Shown one piece after another: positions 24,461 to 34,338 of a stretch of DNA of 64,000 bases; the first letter of the stretch is position 1; each line of letters begins with the position of its first letter. The DNA lies in contig BSBM01001719.1 in the NCBI GenBank assembly GCA_027924585.1, forward strand, positions 13,225,001-13,289,000, read 5' to 3'. Origin of the DNA: Larix kaempferi. Its lineage: Eukaryota > Streptophyta > Pinopsida > Pinales > Pinaceae. The notes under the pieces are model-generated. The model had not been told where the DNA came from and did no database searches. It worked only from the letters and a program-made list of their open reading frames with translations. The position numbers and the translations under genes were made by a program.

Positions 24461-24871
24461 TTATAGGACTTCCTTCATCTTCATGGAATTTCTGGAGTTC
24501 AATTTGTAAGAAGGTTCTCCCATTCCTTTGATAGGATATTGGTAATCATTTCCAAGCTTCACTTTGTGTGGAGAATCTTTCTGCACACGATGTGAGAGGG
24601 AATATTTGCATCCTGTCATGTGTTTGGAGGCTCCACTATCCACAAACCAAGTGTCATTTCCATGAGATACTGAACCAGTGAGGGATGAGATTAGGACATA
24701 TTCTTCACTGGAATCTTCATCTTCCTTGTCCTTCTTTTCATCATCATGTTCGTCGTTCATCATCTTTGCTTGCATGGGCATGAAATATTTTATTCTTCTT
24801 CTTGAATTGTTCAACTCTAAGAGGACAATTTCTTGCAATGTGTCCCATATTGTGACAAGAAAAAAATTCAA
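24461..24871 (-). pseudogene. Copia aspartic protease of element A
   Basis: The active-site motif WFVDSGASKHMTG is preserved near 24640, preceded by an acidic linker (DDEKKDKEDEDSSEE). It would cleave the Gag-Pol polyprotein. The frame overlaps the zinc-knuckle frame 24744-24983 and is shifted against it, so a frameshift separates gag from protease here. Confidence 0.85.
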
Positions 24872-25620
24872 AGGAGGAGAAGTATTTCTTGATCCTTCTT
24901 TTCCTTTGAGATCTTCTAGGAGAGTGGTAATGAGAATGTTCCTGATTCTTCCTTTTGTTCATTCCTTTGGCATGGGATGCCAAAGCTTGATCTTCATTAT
25001 AATTTAACTTCTCTTATCTTACTATTATCCTTTCTTCTTCTTGCACACACTCTTCCCATAGTTGTCTAAAATTGATCAATTTCTTCCTAGAGCATATGCC
25101 ACGAACGAAAGGTTCCCAATCCCTTGGGAGACCATTCAAGGTGGTCATCACAACCTCTGCTTTTTCTATCATATCTCCAATAGATTCTAATTATTCTTTT
25201 ATCTGAGATACTCTAGTGAAGTATGATTGCATGGTCTCTGACTTTTGAATCTTCACACCCTTGAGTTGATTTCTCAAGGTCATCTTTCTATTGGTGTTCT
25301 TTCCTTCAAATAGATTAGACAATGCATCAAACATTTCCTTTGGAGTCTTGTTTGAATATACTTGAGGAATCACGTGATATTTAATAGAGTCAGCTATGAT
25401 CCTCTTGGCCTTGATCATATTCTTCTTGTGTTTAGCTTTGGACTCATCTCCTTCTGGTTCTGCAACTTCCTCCTTTATGAAGCCATCTAGGTCATGTTCT
25501 TCAAGAATGAGCATGACTCTATATTTCCATGCTCTGAAGTTCTCAACTCACTCAAGCTTCTCATCAAGCTTTGTAGTATTTTTCATTTTGATAAATGAGA
25601 ACCTCGAATGGAAATATAAA
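24744..25620 (-). pseudogene. Copia gag of element A
   Basis: The N-terminal part (KLDEKLE, stop, VENFRAWKYRVMLILEEHDL, then IKEEVAEPEGDESKAKHKKN) leads into a UBN2-type gag (IPQVYSNKTPKEMFDALSNL, TLRNQLKGVKI, MQSYFTRVSQIKE). The C-terminal zinc knuckle reads FFSCHNMGHIARNC, with the first cysteine of CX2CX4HX4C replaced by Phe. Stops interrupt near 25575 and 25190. Confidence 0.88.
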
Positions 25621-26016
25621 GGAGATAGTAATTACTTGTGAAACTGCTTCTCCAAGAATTTCTTCTGGCTTGACCTAGGGTTTGATAGAGAAACCCTAAT
25701 TTTTCAACTTTGAGATCTTGAGAAATTGATTGGAGAAAAAGATTCACCTCCCCAAGGTGAGTTAGGAAAAGTACTCATTTTCCCAAATCTGTCAGTAGAT
25801 CCTCTGAAAAACTTGATGCCCTAGTTCTCCGGGGTGTAGAGGTGGGCCCATAAATGAAACTTCTCGAAATTGAATTCTGCTTCAACAGAAATATGCATCC
25901 TAGTGAGGCGAGTTGAGTCCACCCTCTTTTTCAGCTGATCTTTGGAGAGAGCTCCCGAAAATAGAAACCCTAGTTTATGCAATTTAAGTAGCTGCACAAT
26001 GTTTTCTTTCAGGCCT

Positions 26017-26028
26017 GCTCTGATACCA
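26017..26028 (-). promoter_or_regulatory. Primer-binding site of element A
   Basis: Minus strand TGGTATCAGAGC directly abuts the 5' LTR end CTTAACA; initiator tRNA-Met type. Confidence 0.92.
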
Positions 26029-26544
26029 TGTTAAGTTTTTACTTGTTTAGCATAATAACATTAAACAATAGGATCAATGAAAGAAATACAAGCACATCAA
26101 CACAAAGAACAAAAGAATTTTCCTCGGGGAAACCACAAGGGAGACAACACCGACAAAACTTCCTCAATATAGAATTCACCAAGACAAAACAACCACTTCT
26201 CCTTGACCAGCAAAATTCTCTCTCTCTTTCTTATGCGAGCTTGAGTGAGTGAATGAGGGGTTCAAATGAGAAACATGCCCACTCTATTTATATTCTTCAG
26301 TTGGGGTGACTTTTTCCCCAACAGTTCTGACTTCACCTACCTGACTGGGCCGACTTGTCAAATACATGATAAAATAATCTTTTTTGGATTCTTCTAGGCC
26401 AACATAAATTCTAGGGTTTACATTGACTCTTTCAACGACTCTTACATGACCAATTACATCAATGACATCTCCCGAAGGAGGAATAATTATAATACAATAA
26501 AAAAATACAATTAGAATATCTTCTGCAGTTACATTTCTGTAACA
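26029..26544 (-). repeat. 5' LTR of element A
   Basis: In element orientation it begins TGTTACAGAAATG and ends CTTAACA. The TATA box TATAAATAGAG at 26282-26292 (minus strand) would be the element promoter. Confidence 0.92.
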
Positions 26545-26549
26545 GAGGT

Positions 26550-26944
26550 TTTCTATGGGAATGTTAGCTTAGAGAAGGGGACTTGTTCCTTGCATTGTGC
26601 AGGTTGATGGGGAATGAGAATTGAGGATTGGGACAGTTTTGGAGGGGATTTTTCCACCAGGGTTTTGCGAGTGTTGGGATGAGTAAAATACTTGGGGAAA
26701 GATTCACCCTTGTGGAATGATAACCCCAACTTAGGGGTGGCCTCTTTCACATAAAGAAAGGTGTGACAAAGTGCCTACAGTTGGGAGGAACACCCATCTT
26801 CTGTAGTCAGTTAGTAAATTTTTTAAGATAAGTATCTAGTTGTTTATGAATTGCCATAGATATGTATGTATGTATGTATTGTTAAATATACAACATCAAA
26901 GAGACATTCTCCAAACCAATCTTGTGTAGCCAATATTGATCCTC
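26550..26944. other. Anonymous DNA right of element A
   Basis: Continues the pre-insertion locus after the GAGGT duplication. It contains a (GTAT)n tract of four units near 26865 and no recognisable gene. Confidence 0.45.
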
Positions 26945-27146
26945 CCATATAGAGGTGAGAACTTTGATTTCCTTCCGTGTAAAGATTATTCCTCTCGTAT
27001 AGAGGTAATTGATCAAAGTAATGATGTTGTAAAGTCTTGTTGAACAAGTATTTGGACGTGTGTGTGTTAAGTCATGATTCTCATGTGAACATTCCGTGTA
27101 AAGGTATCCATGAGATGGACATCCCGTATAGAGGTGTACCGTCCAT
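26945..27146. repeat. Dispersed short motif repeats, consensus CCGTATAGAGGT
   Basis: Six copies of C(G/A)TATA(G/A)AGGT or its CGTGTAAAGGT variant start near 26946, 26976, 26997, 27087, 27118 and 27135. Spacing is irregular (about 17-90 bases), all copies are in the same orientation, and the sequence between them is dissimilar. They end just before the LTR at 27166. Confidence 0.7.
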
Positions 27147-27165
27147 ATAAAGGTCATGATTTACT

Positions 27166-28295
27166 TGTTAAAAGCATTTAATATTGTGTGATGTATTATT
27201 AACCATGATCACCAGTTGCTATTAAGTCTCCTTTAGAGATTGATCACCTCTAAAGTGAATTACTTTAGAATATGATCATTTGGTCTGGAATAATATAATA
27301 TGATCACAACATCCAATAGTTCTTCTTAGTATAATGTAATCTGATGGATAGTTAAAGTTAGCACATATTGACCATGCATTAAGAGATAAAGAAATTAAAG
27401 ATAAAGCATAGAGATCAAGAGAATTCGAAATTTCCCATGCAGACACTTCAACTAATTAAAGAGAATTTGAATTGTTAAAGCTTTAGTTAAGTATCAATGC
27501 ATGCCTCAATCAATGATTCAGTTAAAGCATCAATTAAAGATATGCCTCAGTTAAATAAAGAACTCACAGTGGTCACTTCAAGTAAATCAACCAACATGAT
27601 TTCAATTAACTAAGTAAAGTGTTTTCACTTTAGTTAAACTAAAAGATGACACTTCAGTAAATCAAGGAGAATCAATTAAAGAGAGTTAACTAAGTGACAA
27701 CAAAGAATATCTAGTTAAATAAGTGACAACTCTTAATTTATCCACCTAACTAAGTGGGCAAGATTTCATTTAAGAGGCGAGTTCATTCTATGTGACAACT
27801 CAATGAGATAAAGCACCGCATGAGAAGTGCAGCACACTTCTGCATGCAAGATTGATACATCCAGTTTGAGGGAAAGTTCATCTTGAAGTTAGAAGACAAA
27901 AATAGAAGAGAAGAATGTATAAATATGTTATACAGGATTGATGAATCCAATGTGAAGCGAATTCTCTTCTCCTTTGCAGGATATTATTATTGAAGGAAAG
28001 GCACTTCTCCGATTGATCTCTCTTCTCTATTGCTTCCATATATTCACCAAGAGTGTTTAGTGATTTCTTATCTTTCGAAAGAAATATGATATGTTGTAAA
28101 ATAAAGCATTCTTTGCTATCCATTATATTATACGGAGAAGAATTATTGGGGGTTTATTTCTCATAGTTTTGAGGATTTTCCCCAGGGTATATTTTGTGTT
28201 ATGGTTGTATGAATTTCATGTGATTGAATTGTCTCATTGTTTCAAGTTTTGGCATCCAAAATAATTAAAGATCAAATATCAACCAAATATTAACA
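27166..28295 (+). repeat. 5' LTR of copia element 'J'
   Basis: The right end ATTAACA is fixed by the adjoining primer-binding site. The left end TGTTAAAAGC at 27166 is proposed because it mirrors the right end. A promoter lies at 27917. The U3 part (27340-27780) is full of related short phrases (CAATTAAAG, CAGTTAAA, TTAACTAAGTGACAAC). Confidence 0.65.
27917..27927 (+). promoter_or_regulatory. TATA box of the J LTR
   Basis: GTATAAATATG, 370 bases before the LTR end. Confidence 0.55.
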
Positions 28296-28307
28296 TGGTA
28301 TCAGAGC
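28296..28307 (+). promoter_or_regulatory. Primer-binding site of J
   Basis: TGGTATCAGAGC directly follows the LTR end; initiator tRNA-Met type. Confidence 0.92.
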
Positions 28308-28388
28308 TCAGGGTGTGAAGGAGCTCAGTTTTGCATGTGATCTAGAGCCTACGTAGATCTTGAGAATTTGAGCACAAGATTTGAAGAC

Positions 28389-28675
28389 TATGGAATCAAT
28401 CGCTATATGATCGGAAGACCGTCTTGAGGGCACCTCAAACTTCAACACTTGGAAGGATAGGATACTCAACATCATAGAGAAACATTACTTGGATGGCTAT
28501 GTATCCATTGTGGTGGAGGAGCCTACATCTAATGCAGAGCGCGTCAACTTCAAGAATAATCAAGCTAAGGCCAAATGGATCATCTATGATTCGGTAAAAG
28601 ATAACTTGATTCCCATGATCACATCGATGAATACCGTGAAATAATGTTATGATACATTTGTTGATTAAATTTTTC
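28389..28675 (+). pseudogene. Copia gag N-terminus of J, truncated
   Basis: From the ATG the frame reads MESIAI, stop, SEDRLEGTSNFNTWKDRI, LNIIEKHYLDGYV, VVEEPTSNAERVNFKNNQAK, AKWIIYDSVKDNL, then a stop after NTVK and CYDTFVD. This is the well-conserved start of copia Gag (DUF4219/UBN2 type). Two in-frame stops and loss of everything after about residue 95 make it a relic. The rest of J is not found to the right; the break lies near 28675. Confidence 0.88.
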
Positions 28676-28689
28676 ATTGATGCCAACAG

Positions 28690-29430
28690 TGCCCTGTGAG
28701 GGTTTGTGGTTTTCTTGGTGCTCTGTGTGGAGCCCTTAAGGGTTAGTGTTTTTTTGTGTTGGTTGTCTTTGTCTGTGTCAAAGGATACCTTTTGAATTTA
28801 TCCAATGCCAAGAGTGATGCCCTTGGAGGCCTTGGGACAATGGAAAAATCCCTAGTTACCCATTGACTTGGTTAAGTGCCCCTAAGTTGTATCTTGGTCC
28901 CATTTGAGTCCATTGTCGTATCCCTTGCTCTTGGTTGTATTTTGGTTGATGGTCTTTGTGTTTCTTGTACTTGATATGGTCTTCTTGTTGGTTGTTGGAT
29001 GGATGATGTGGTAGTTTGGTTCTTGGATCCCACACACTTTACTTTACACGCTTGGACATGTTGAAGCTTGGTTGATGATGATATCCTTGGGTCTTGAACC
29101 CACACTTAATGGTTCTTGGAATTTAATTCCATAGCTTGATGTTGAAATCCATGTTCTTGATAGGTACAAATGACCCATCCTTTGGTCATTTGTTTAAAAT
29201 GATATACTTGATAATGTACATGCCTTTGTTGAAGAGTTTAAGCACTTGTACTTGATGTTGATAGAGTGTTTGCTTGATGGTCCTTAAGCCCACAAAATGG
29301 ATCTCGATTCCCTTATTGTATGTATCTACCTTGTTGAATGAAGAATGTTGATCTTGGAGAATTTGGCTTGTTGGTGAAATCCTTGACGAGTTAATGGAGC
29401 CCATGAAAACCCCATGCATGTTGTTGTCCT
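28690..29430. other. T/G-rich anonymous DNA left of element B
   Basis: The plus strand is rich in CTTGATGTTG- and CTTGTTGG-like phrases and poor in A/C. No gene recognised. The last five bases (29431-29435, TGGAT) are the left target duplication of element B. Confidence 0.45.
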
Positions 29431-29435
29431 TGGAT

Positions 29436-29840
29436 TGTGAAGAACCTGCAATAATTGATTAATGAAAACACATGAAATAATAGAAATAACAAAACTCAGA
29501 ATCACTTTTATATTGATAGCAGTCCACTTCGAGGGGGCAAACTCCTTTGAGCAAGCTCAATACAAATAACTTCACGGTACCTTCATTGGTCTCAACACAA
29601 ACTTATATACTAAGTCTAGGCGCCAATACCATGGGTCAATACCATGTGTCAATACAAACCATGGGCCAATACAAAATATGGATCAACAATTACTACGGGA
29701 CAACTTACAAAGCATATGCGTCCAACAACACTAATACAAACTATGGATCAACAAATACTACGGGACAACTTACAAAGCATATGCGTCCAACAACAATATA
29801 CTAACAAAGTAAATAGAAGGGTTGACATGGGTTCCTAACA
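29436..29840 (-). repeat. 3' LTR of element B
   Basis: Plus-strand ends are TGTGAAGAACC and GGTTCCTAACA. It contains two tandem copies of a 60-70 bp unit (ACAACTTACAAAGCATATGC, then GTCCAACAAC). The same LTR occurs at 48459-48851 and, inverted, as a solo LTR at 49995-50397. Confidence 0.93.
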
Positions 29841-29855
29841 TCCCCTCTCCCTTAG
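29841..29855 (-). promoter_or_regulatory. Polypurine tract of element B
   Basis: Minus strand CTAAGGGAGAGGGGA directly abuts the 3' LTR start TGTTAGG. Confidence 0.85.
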
Positions 29856-30851
29856 AAAAAGTTTTGTCCTCAAAGCTTTAGATGTGGAAATTGATGCAAA
29901 ATATGAAGGAGTGGTTCCCCTGTAGCATCCTCGGTTGCATTCCGGCCCACTGACGCCTTTTGAGTTTTAGGGAGGATTGCTTGGAAGGCTGTAGACGAAG
30001 GAGGACCATATCAGCTGTGTGAAAAGTGCGCTCAGAATGGTGTTTATCGGCTTGTTGTTTCAATCGAATTCTTGCCATGTGAATATTGTCCTATAGAATG
30101 AGAAGAATCTGATCGTGGTTTCGAAGAACCGAGTCAATTGCCTGAACTGGGGAGCTGCTAAGCGTGTATGGAAGAAGAACTGGTGTTGCCTGTCCATAAA
30201 CTGCTTCATATGGTGTCCTTTTAGATGTGGTATTGTACCAATGGAGCGCTTCTAGGAAATCCATAGAAATAGTTGTCCACATCTGTGTAGGGATGGGAAA
30301 AGGTTCGAGCAGTCCCAAAAGGAGTGTCGTTTCACCCTTGTTGACCTGGAAAGTATCACACTCAACCACCATCTGGTGAATTTTCATTTTCAGTCCCTGC
30401 CAAAAGAAGTTACATTGTTCCCGGTCATAGGTTTTGAGGAACCCAGAGTGCCCTGCCGATGAAGAAGCATGGATTTCATAGAAGAGATAGCCCTGTTGAA
30501 CAGATTGCAACCAATTTGGAACAAGCAGAGAAATAGCTATAAGAGAAACTGGGTCATCAAATTGGTGATAAGGAGCATCTTCCACCATATTATCCTTACC
30601 CTTGTTGTAAGTGATCGCATAGTCATAACTCATGAGTTGGATAACCGATTTCCGGTGTGCTGGTGAGGAGACTCGTTGTTCCAGACTCTGGAGATCAGTC
30701 TTGATGCATAAATAATTTCCTAGTAGGGATGGCTGCCACTTCTGTACTGCATGCAAAATAGCCATCATGTCCTGCTAAGATGTCGATGCGGCTAAATTCT
30801 TACTGAAAAGGTCTCTTGAAGGTGACAAGCCCACTGGTTCAGCAAAGACAC
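29856..30851 (-). pseudogene. Chromovirus RNase H, integrase and chromodomain fragments of B
   Basis: Read right to left. A protease-side tail (VFAEPVGLSPSRD at about 30830) is joined directly to RNase H (FSKNLAAST, a stop, MMAILHAVQKWQPSLLGNYL), so the whole reverse transcriptase is deleted. RNase H leads to the integrase HHCC region (HASSSAGHSGFLKTYDREQC to CDTFQVNKGE). Integrase is then cut from ISMDFLEALH directly to WYNTTSKRTPYEAVYGQ, which removes the D-D catalytic part. The C-terminus (HTADMVLLRLQPSKQSSLK) is again cut and joined to a chromodomain end (WAGRNATEDATGEPLLHI, FPHLKL) followed by the KGEG-type tail. The deletions and stops make it inert; it could only have moved with helper proteins. 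Confidence 0.85.
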
Positions 30852-32417
30852 CTACATATCTATCCAAGGAAGTAGGGGAGACCTTGATGGGTGCATTTGA
30901 ATGGAATGGAGTTGAGCGATGACACCATGTGAATTCTTCTTAAGGATCTTTACCATGCGATGTGAACTAATGATGCAGAGAGACCCTTGTTGTAAGCCCT
31001 TAAATTTGTGTTGTTTCCCATTGATTGAAAACTGCATCCAAAGTTCAGCAAAATCCCATAAGATGGGGCCAAGTGTGCGTAACCATTGAACGCCCAAAAA
31101 CACATCACATCCTCCTAGGGACAAGGAAAACATGTCAGAGCGCAGGTTATAATATTCCAGAGAGATACGTACATTGTGACACTTTCCCTTGCAAGGTAAG
31201 GTGCCCCCATTGGCAACCATGACTTCAAAGTTGGAGCAAGGATGGACAAAACAATCAGCCTGTTTAGCAATATGAGGGTCAATGAAGTTATGAGTGCTAC
31301 CAGAATCAATGAGTATTGTAAGAGGAAGCTTCTTGAAGTAACCCCTGACCCGCATTGTTTGGGGGGTGGTGACTCCAGATAAAGCATGGAGAGATATCTC
31401 TGGTTGTTCATCCTGAGATGGGGGGTCAATAGGCGACTCCTGAATGTCAACTTGATCATCCACTGTATCTGGAGCTTCTTCGCTAATTTTAGAGGCAGAC
31501 TTAGAATCCATATCCAAGAGATAGAACTTTTGTTGAACACATCTATGTCCCCGAGTGAATTTATCATCACAATTATAACAAATCCCTTTTTCTCTGCGTG
31601 CCTGCATCTTTGTTTCAGACAAATGCTTGATAGAAGTTGGTTGAGGAGCTGGTAGGATGGGAGGTCGTTGAGAACCCATATTTCAGAAGGGAACAAAAGT
31701 GGGTTTGCACCACTGTTGGGATGCAATCTTGTCTTATGCCAACTTAGCCAACCCTAGGACTTCCATCATCGTGTTGGGACAGAAAATTTTAACCTCTGAC
31801 CGGATTTCATCCTTAAGACCACTGATAAAACAACTCCTATAGAATTCATCAGATAATCCTTCTGTGTGATTGGCTAGTTTCTCAAATTTTGTTTGATACT
31901 CTCTAATAGTGCCAATTTGATGAAGTTTAGTGAGTGCTCTGGTGAAGTCATCAAAAGCACGAGGACCAAATCGTTGCAAAAGGAGTTGGCAAAAATCTGT
32001 CCATTTTGGTTCGTCATGAGCCTTGATGTACCAACGGTACCATTGAAGGGCTTCCTATTCCAAATGAAAGGAAGCAAGTGGAAATTTTTGGACATCAAAA
32101 GTATTATGCAGACTGAAATACTGTTCTACACGATAGATGCATCCAGTCGGATTAGTACCATTGAAGAGAGGAAACTCAAGCTTTGGACCACGGAAATTGC
32201 CGGAAGAAGAGAACCCATTGGTTGCAGATTCTGATTCTTGTTGTCGGTTATTGTTCATGGCTGAATGTTGAAGATGGAGGCTAAGAAATTTTTCATCCAG
32301 ATCTTGGATCTTGGTTTGGATGGTTGCAAGTGCTTCCTCCATGGTTTTTGCTCCTATGCGGGTGACAACCATAACCAGTTTTTTTTTTTTTGGGAATGGA
32401 TAGAAAAACACAAACAA
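30852..32417 (-). pseudogene. Chromovirus gag and protease of B
   Basis: Gag starts near 32370 (MVVTRIGAKTMEEALATIQT), continues through LEFPLFNGTNPTGCIYRVEQ and, after frame breaks, QRFGPRAFDDFTRALTKLHQ to ANHTEGLSDEFYRSCFISGL. A zinc knuckle CYNCDDKFTRGHRC follows at about 31570, of the kind usual in plant chromoviruses. The protease active site LIDSGSTHNFID lies near 31300, and the frame ends at LLPWIDM. The gag segments 32417-32055, 31979-31734 and 31679-30852 are in different frames, so at least two frameshifts are present. The protease segment is unbroken for 275 codons. Confidence 0.88.
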
Positions 32418-33280
32418 AAGCCTATTTAGTAAAGGGAAATTTGGATTTGGGAAAAACTCGGATGGGTAATTGGAGTTTGACTAGGTTCTGGACACTTTCT
32501 AATGGACAGGGAAGCAAAAAATGGGGATTTCAGAAGCGGGGTGAAAGAATGAGAAAATTTGTCAAAGAGGGACAAAGAAGCAGAAATAGGGAATGAACAT
32601 GGTGGCAAACTTTGGAGACGAGTGGGTGAAAATTGAAGAAGTTATGGAAAACCCTAAAAATAGACAAATGTGAGATTTCTGGCTTTGGGAAGTAGAATTT
32701 GGGATAGGGTCCTCAGGAATGAAATATGCAGAATGGGATTGCAGGTGTGTCCGGAAAGTTTCAAGGTAAACAAAGTTAAAACAAGGGAGATATGGCGAAA
32801 AAATGGAATTATATATATATATATATATATTCAAAAATGGATCTGCAACGGCGCGAAAGGGATCAGATTAATTGGATTTGAAATGGTGCGGAAGGGATCG
32901 AAAACGGCTTTCAGAAGAGATCTGAAACGACTTGGAATGGATCTGAAACGGCGTGGAAGTGATCAGCAATCATTCAGCTGAAAATAGATATGGACCCTAG
33001 GTATGTTCAAGTTCCTAACAGTTCAGGGGTTTCACTCGGCCACCAATGCTGTCTGACAGCTTGCGTATTGGGGCAGTACCCCTCGCTCCGCGGCTCAGGT
33101 AAAACTGATAACCACTTTGCCACAAACGATAGCTCTTGGTTTACCTCACGGGTGGGAACTAGTCAATCAGGTAGGGGTCGTTGCACTTTTCGCTGGAAGG
33201 TCCTTTCAATGGGCCAACTACTTTGGGGATCCTGTGGTACTCCTCACAATGAATTTTAGGGCTTATTCCCAAGTACTTCC
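32418..33280 (-). other. 5' leader of element B, distal part
   Basis: Non-coding leader interrupted by element C at 33281-33285. It contains an (AT)n tract at 32811-32830 and three to four diverged copies of a roughly 30-base phrase (GGATCTGAAACGGCGTGGAA) at 32835-32970. The remaining leader and the primer-binding site continue at 48353-48456 on the other side of C. Confidence 0.75.
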
Positions 33281-33523
33281 CACAGTGTTATAGGTTAAAC
33301 TTGCACTTCTCTGTTCGTGATCACCTTGAGCTGTTGATCACACAAAATGACAACTTGGATGGAGGAGCATGTTGACCTTAGATGATACTTTGACTTACTC
33401 CATTTCCTAACTTTACTAGAAAAAACCCTAAACATATCATTTTGAGATATGAGCGCTACTCGAATCAAAGAGACTAGCACCCATACACTACTCCAGTGTA
33501 TAATAGTAGCGCTCAAAGCCTTA

Positions 33524-33557
33524 TGAGCGCTACTCCTTCTCAGCATAGTAGCGCTCA
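33524..33557. promoter_or_regulatory. Perfect hairpin in the C LTR
   Basis: TGAGCGCTACT, 12 bases, AGTAGCGCTCA. It is repeated unchanged in the 3' LTR (47544-47577). It lies about 200 bases upstream of the TATA box, so it would be in U3. Confidence 0.85.
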
Positions 33558-33757
33558 ACATTTAAAATTCGATGAGCGCTAGTTGACAAGCACCATAGTA
33601 GCGCCCTAAACGCTACTTCACTGAACAATAGTCGCATACATCTCAACAGATGATTAAAAAGTAAATTGATTTCTCGAGGAGGATTAGTTGCTGGTAGTTT
33701 CCCAACTTCCCCAACTTCCTCCATAACCATACATCGACCTAAACTACTTCTCTAATC

Positions 33758-33767
33758 CTATAAATAC
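33758..33767 (+). promoter_or_regulatory. TATA box of the C LTR
   Basis: CTATAAATAC, conserved in both LTRs. Confidence 0.65.
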
Positions 33768-34320
33768 AAGGAAGACTAAAGAGAAAGGTTAGATGGATTA
33801 ATGGAGAAACTTTGAGACATAGAGATCTAAACAAGAAGCTTGCATTGGAGGAGTTGATGTTGAAGATATCCCAGCCAGAACCCAGAATCAAGTTGTAGGA
33901 GCCTGTCATAAAGTCAGGTATACTTGTACATCAATTTACTTTTGACAATAAATGTTGAAGTGTCTTTCTTGTTCCAACTTGAATGTTTTCTGAAATAACA
34001 TCTTAATTTGGATCTATTTTGGTCAATATTGAATGTTAAACATTGTTTTTGTTTCTTTCAAGCTTTATATATTGTCCAAGATGCTTTGAGAAAGGTATTG
34101 TTATTGCAGGTTTACTGAAAGGAAGGTGGATTTGAAGGTTGAGCACAAGATCAAGTAAAGGCTAGGATCGAACTTCGATTGAAAGGTGTTTTCTCAAGAT
34201 CCATAACTTATTTCTTTTCATAAATATCTTTATAATATCATTAATACACTTACCTGTCACCCCATCCAAGTTGATAGCATTAGTTTCCTTGCTATAGGGT
34301 AGATTTGCCCGCCAACAGAC

Positions 34321-34338
34321 TGGCGACTCCGCTGGGGA
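34321..34338 (+). promoter_or_regulatory. Primer-binding site of C, probably tRNA-Arg
   Basis: TGGCGACTCCGCTGGGGA lies 3 nt after the LTR. Its complement ends GGAGTCGCCA, which fits a plant tRNA-Arg acceptor end as I remember it. Tat/Ogre elements typically use tRNA-Arg. Confidence 0.75.

Larger units (their letters stand above)
20056..26544 (-). mobile_element. Ty1/copia LTR retrotransposon 'A', complete but inactive
   Basis: Two LTRs (20056-20583 and 26029-26544) flank, in the minus-strand direction, a primer-binding site, gag, protease, integrase, reverse transcriptase, RNase H, a repeat-filled 3' region and a polypurine tract. The domain order (integrase before reverse transcriptase) defines copia. 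The 5-bp target duplication GAGGT is perfect (20051-20055 and 26545-26549). The LTRs differ by an estimated 7-10 percent plus one indel of about 18 bp, so insertion is old. Coding frames are broken at many places. Related by LTR ends, polypurine tract and RNase H to elements E and I. Confidence 0.93.
33286..34317 (+). repeat. 5' LTR of element C
   Basis: Ends are TGTTATAGG and CCCGCCAACA. The TATA box CTATAAATAC is at 33758-33767. At 33451-33620 it carries six alternating copies of GAGCGCTACT and AGTAGCGCTC/AGTAGCGCCC, including a perfect 11-bp-arm hairpin at 33524-33557. Confidence 0.95.

Noticed and set aside
33530-33730. Antisense 66-codon frame, also at 47550-47750, apparently conserved twice
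   Set aside because: The two copies are the two LTRs of element C; their conservation is due to LTR identity.
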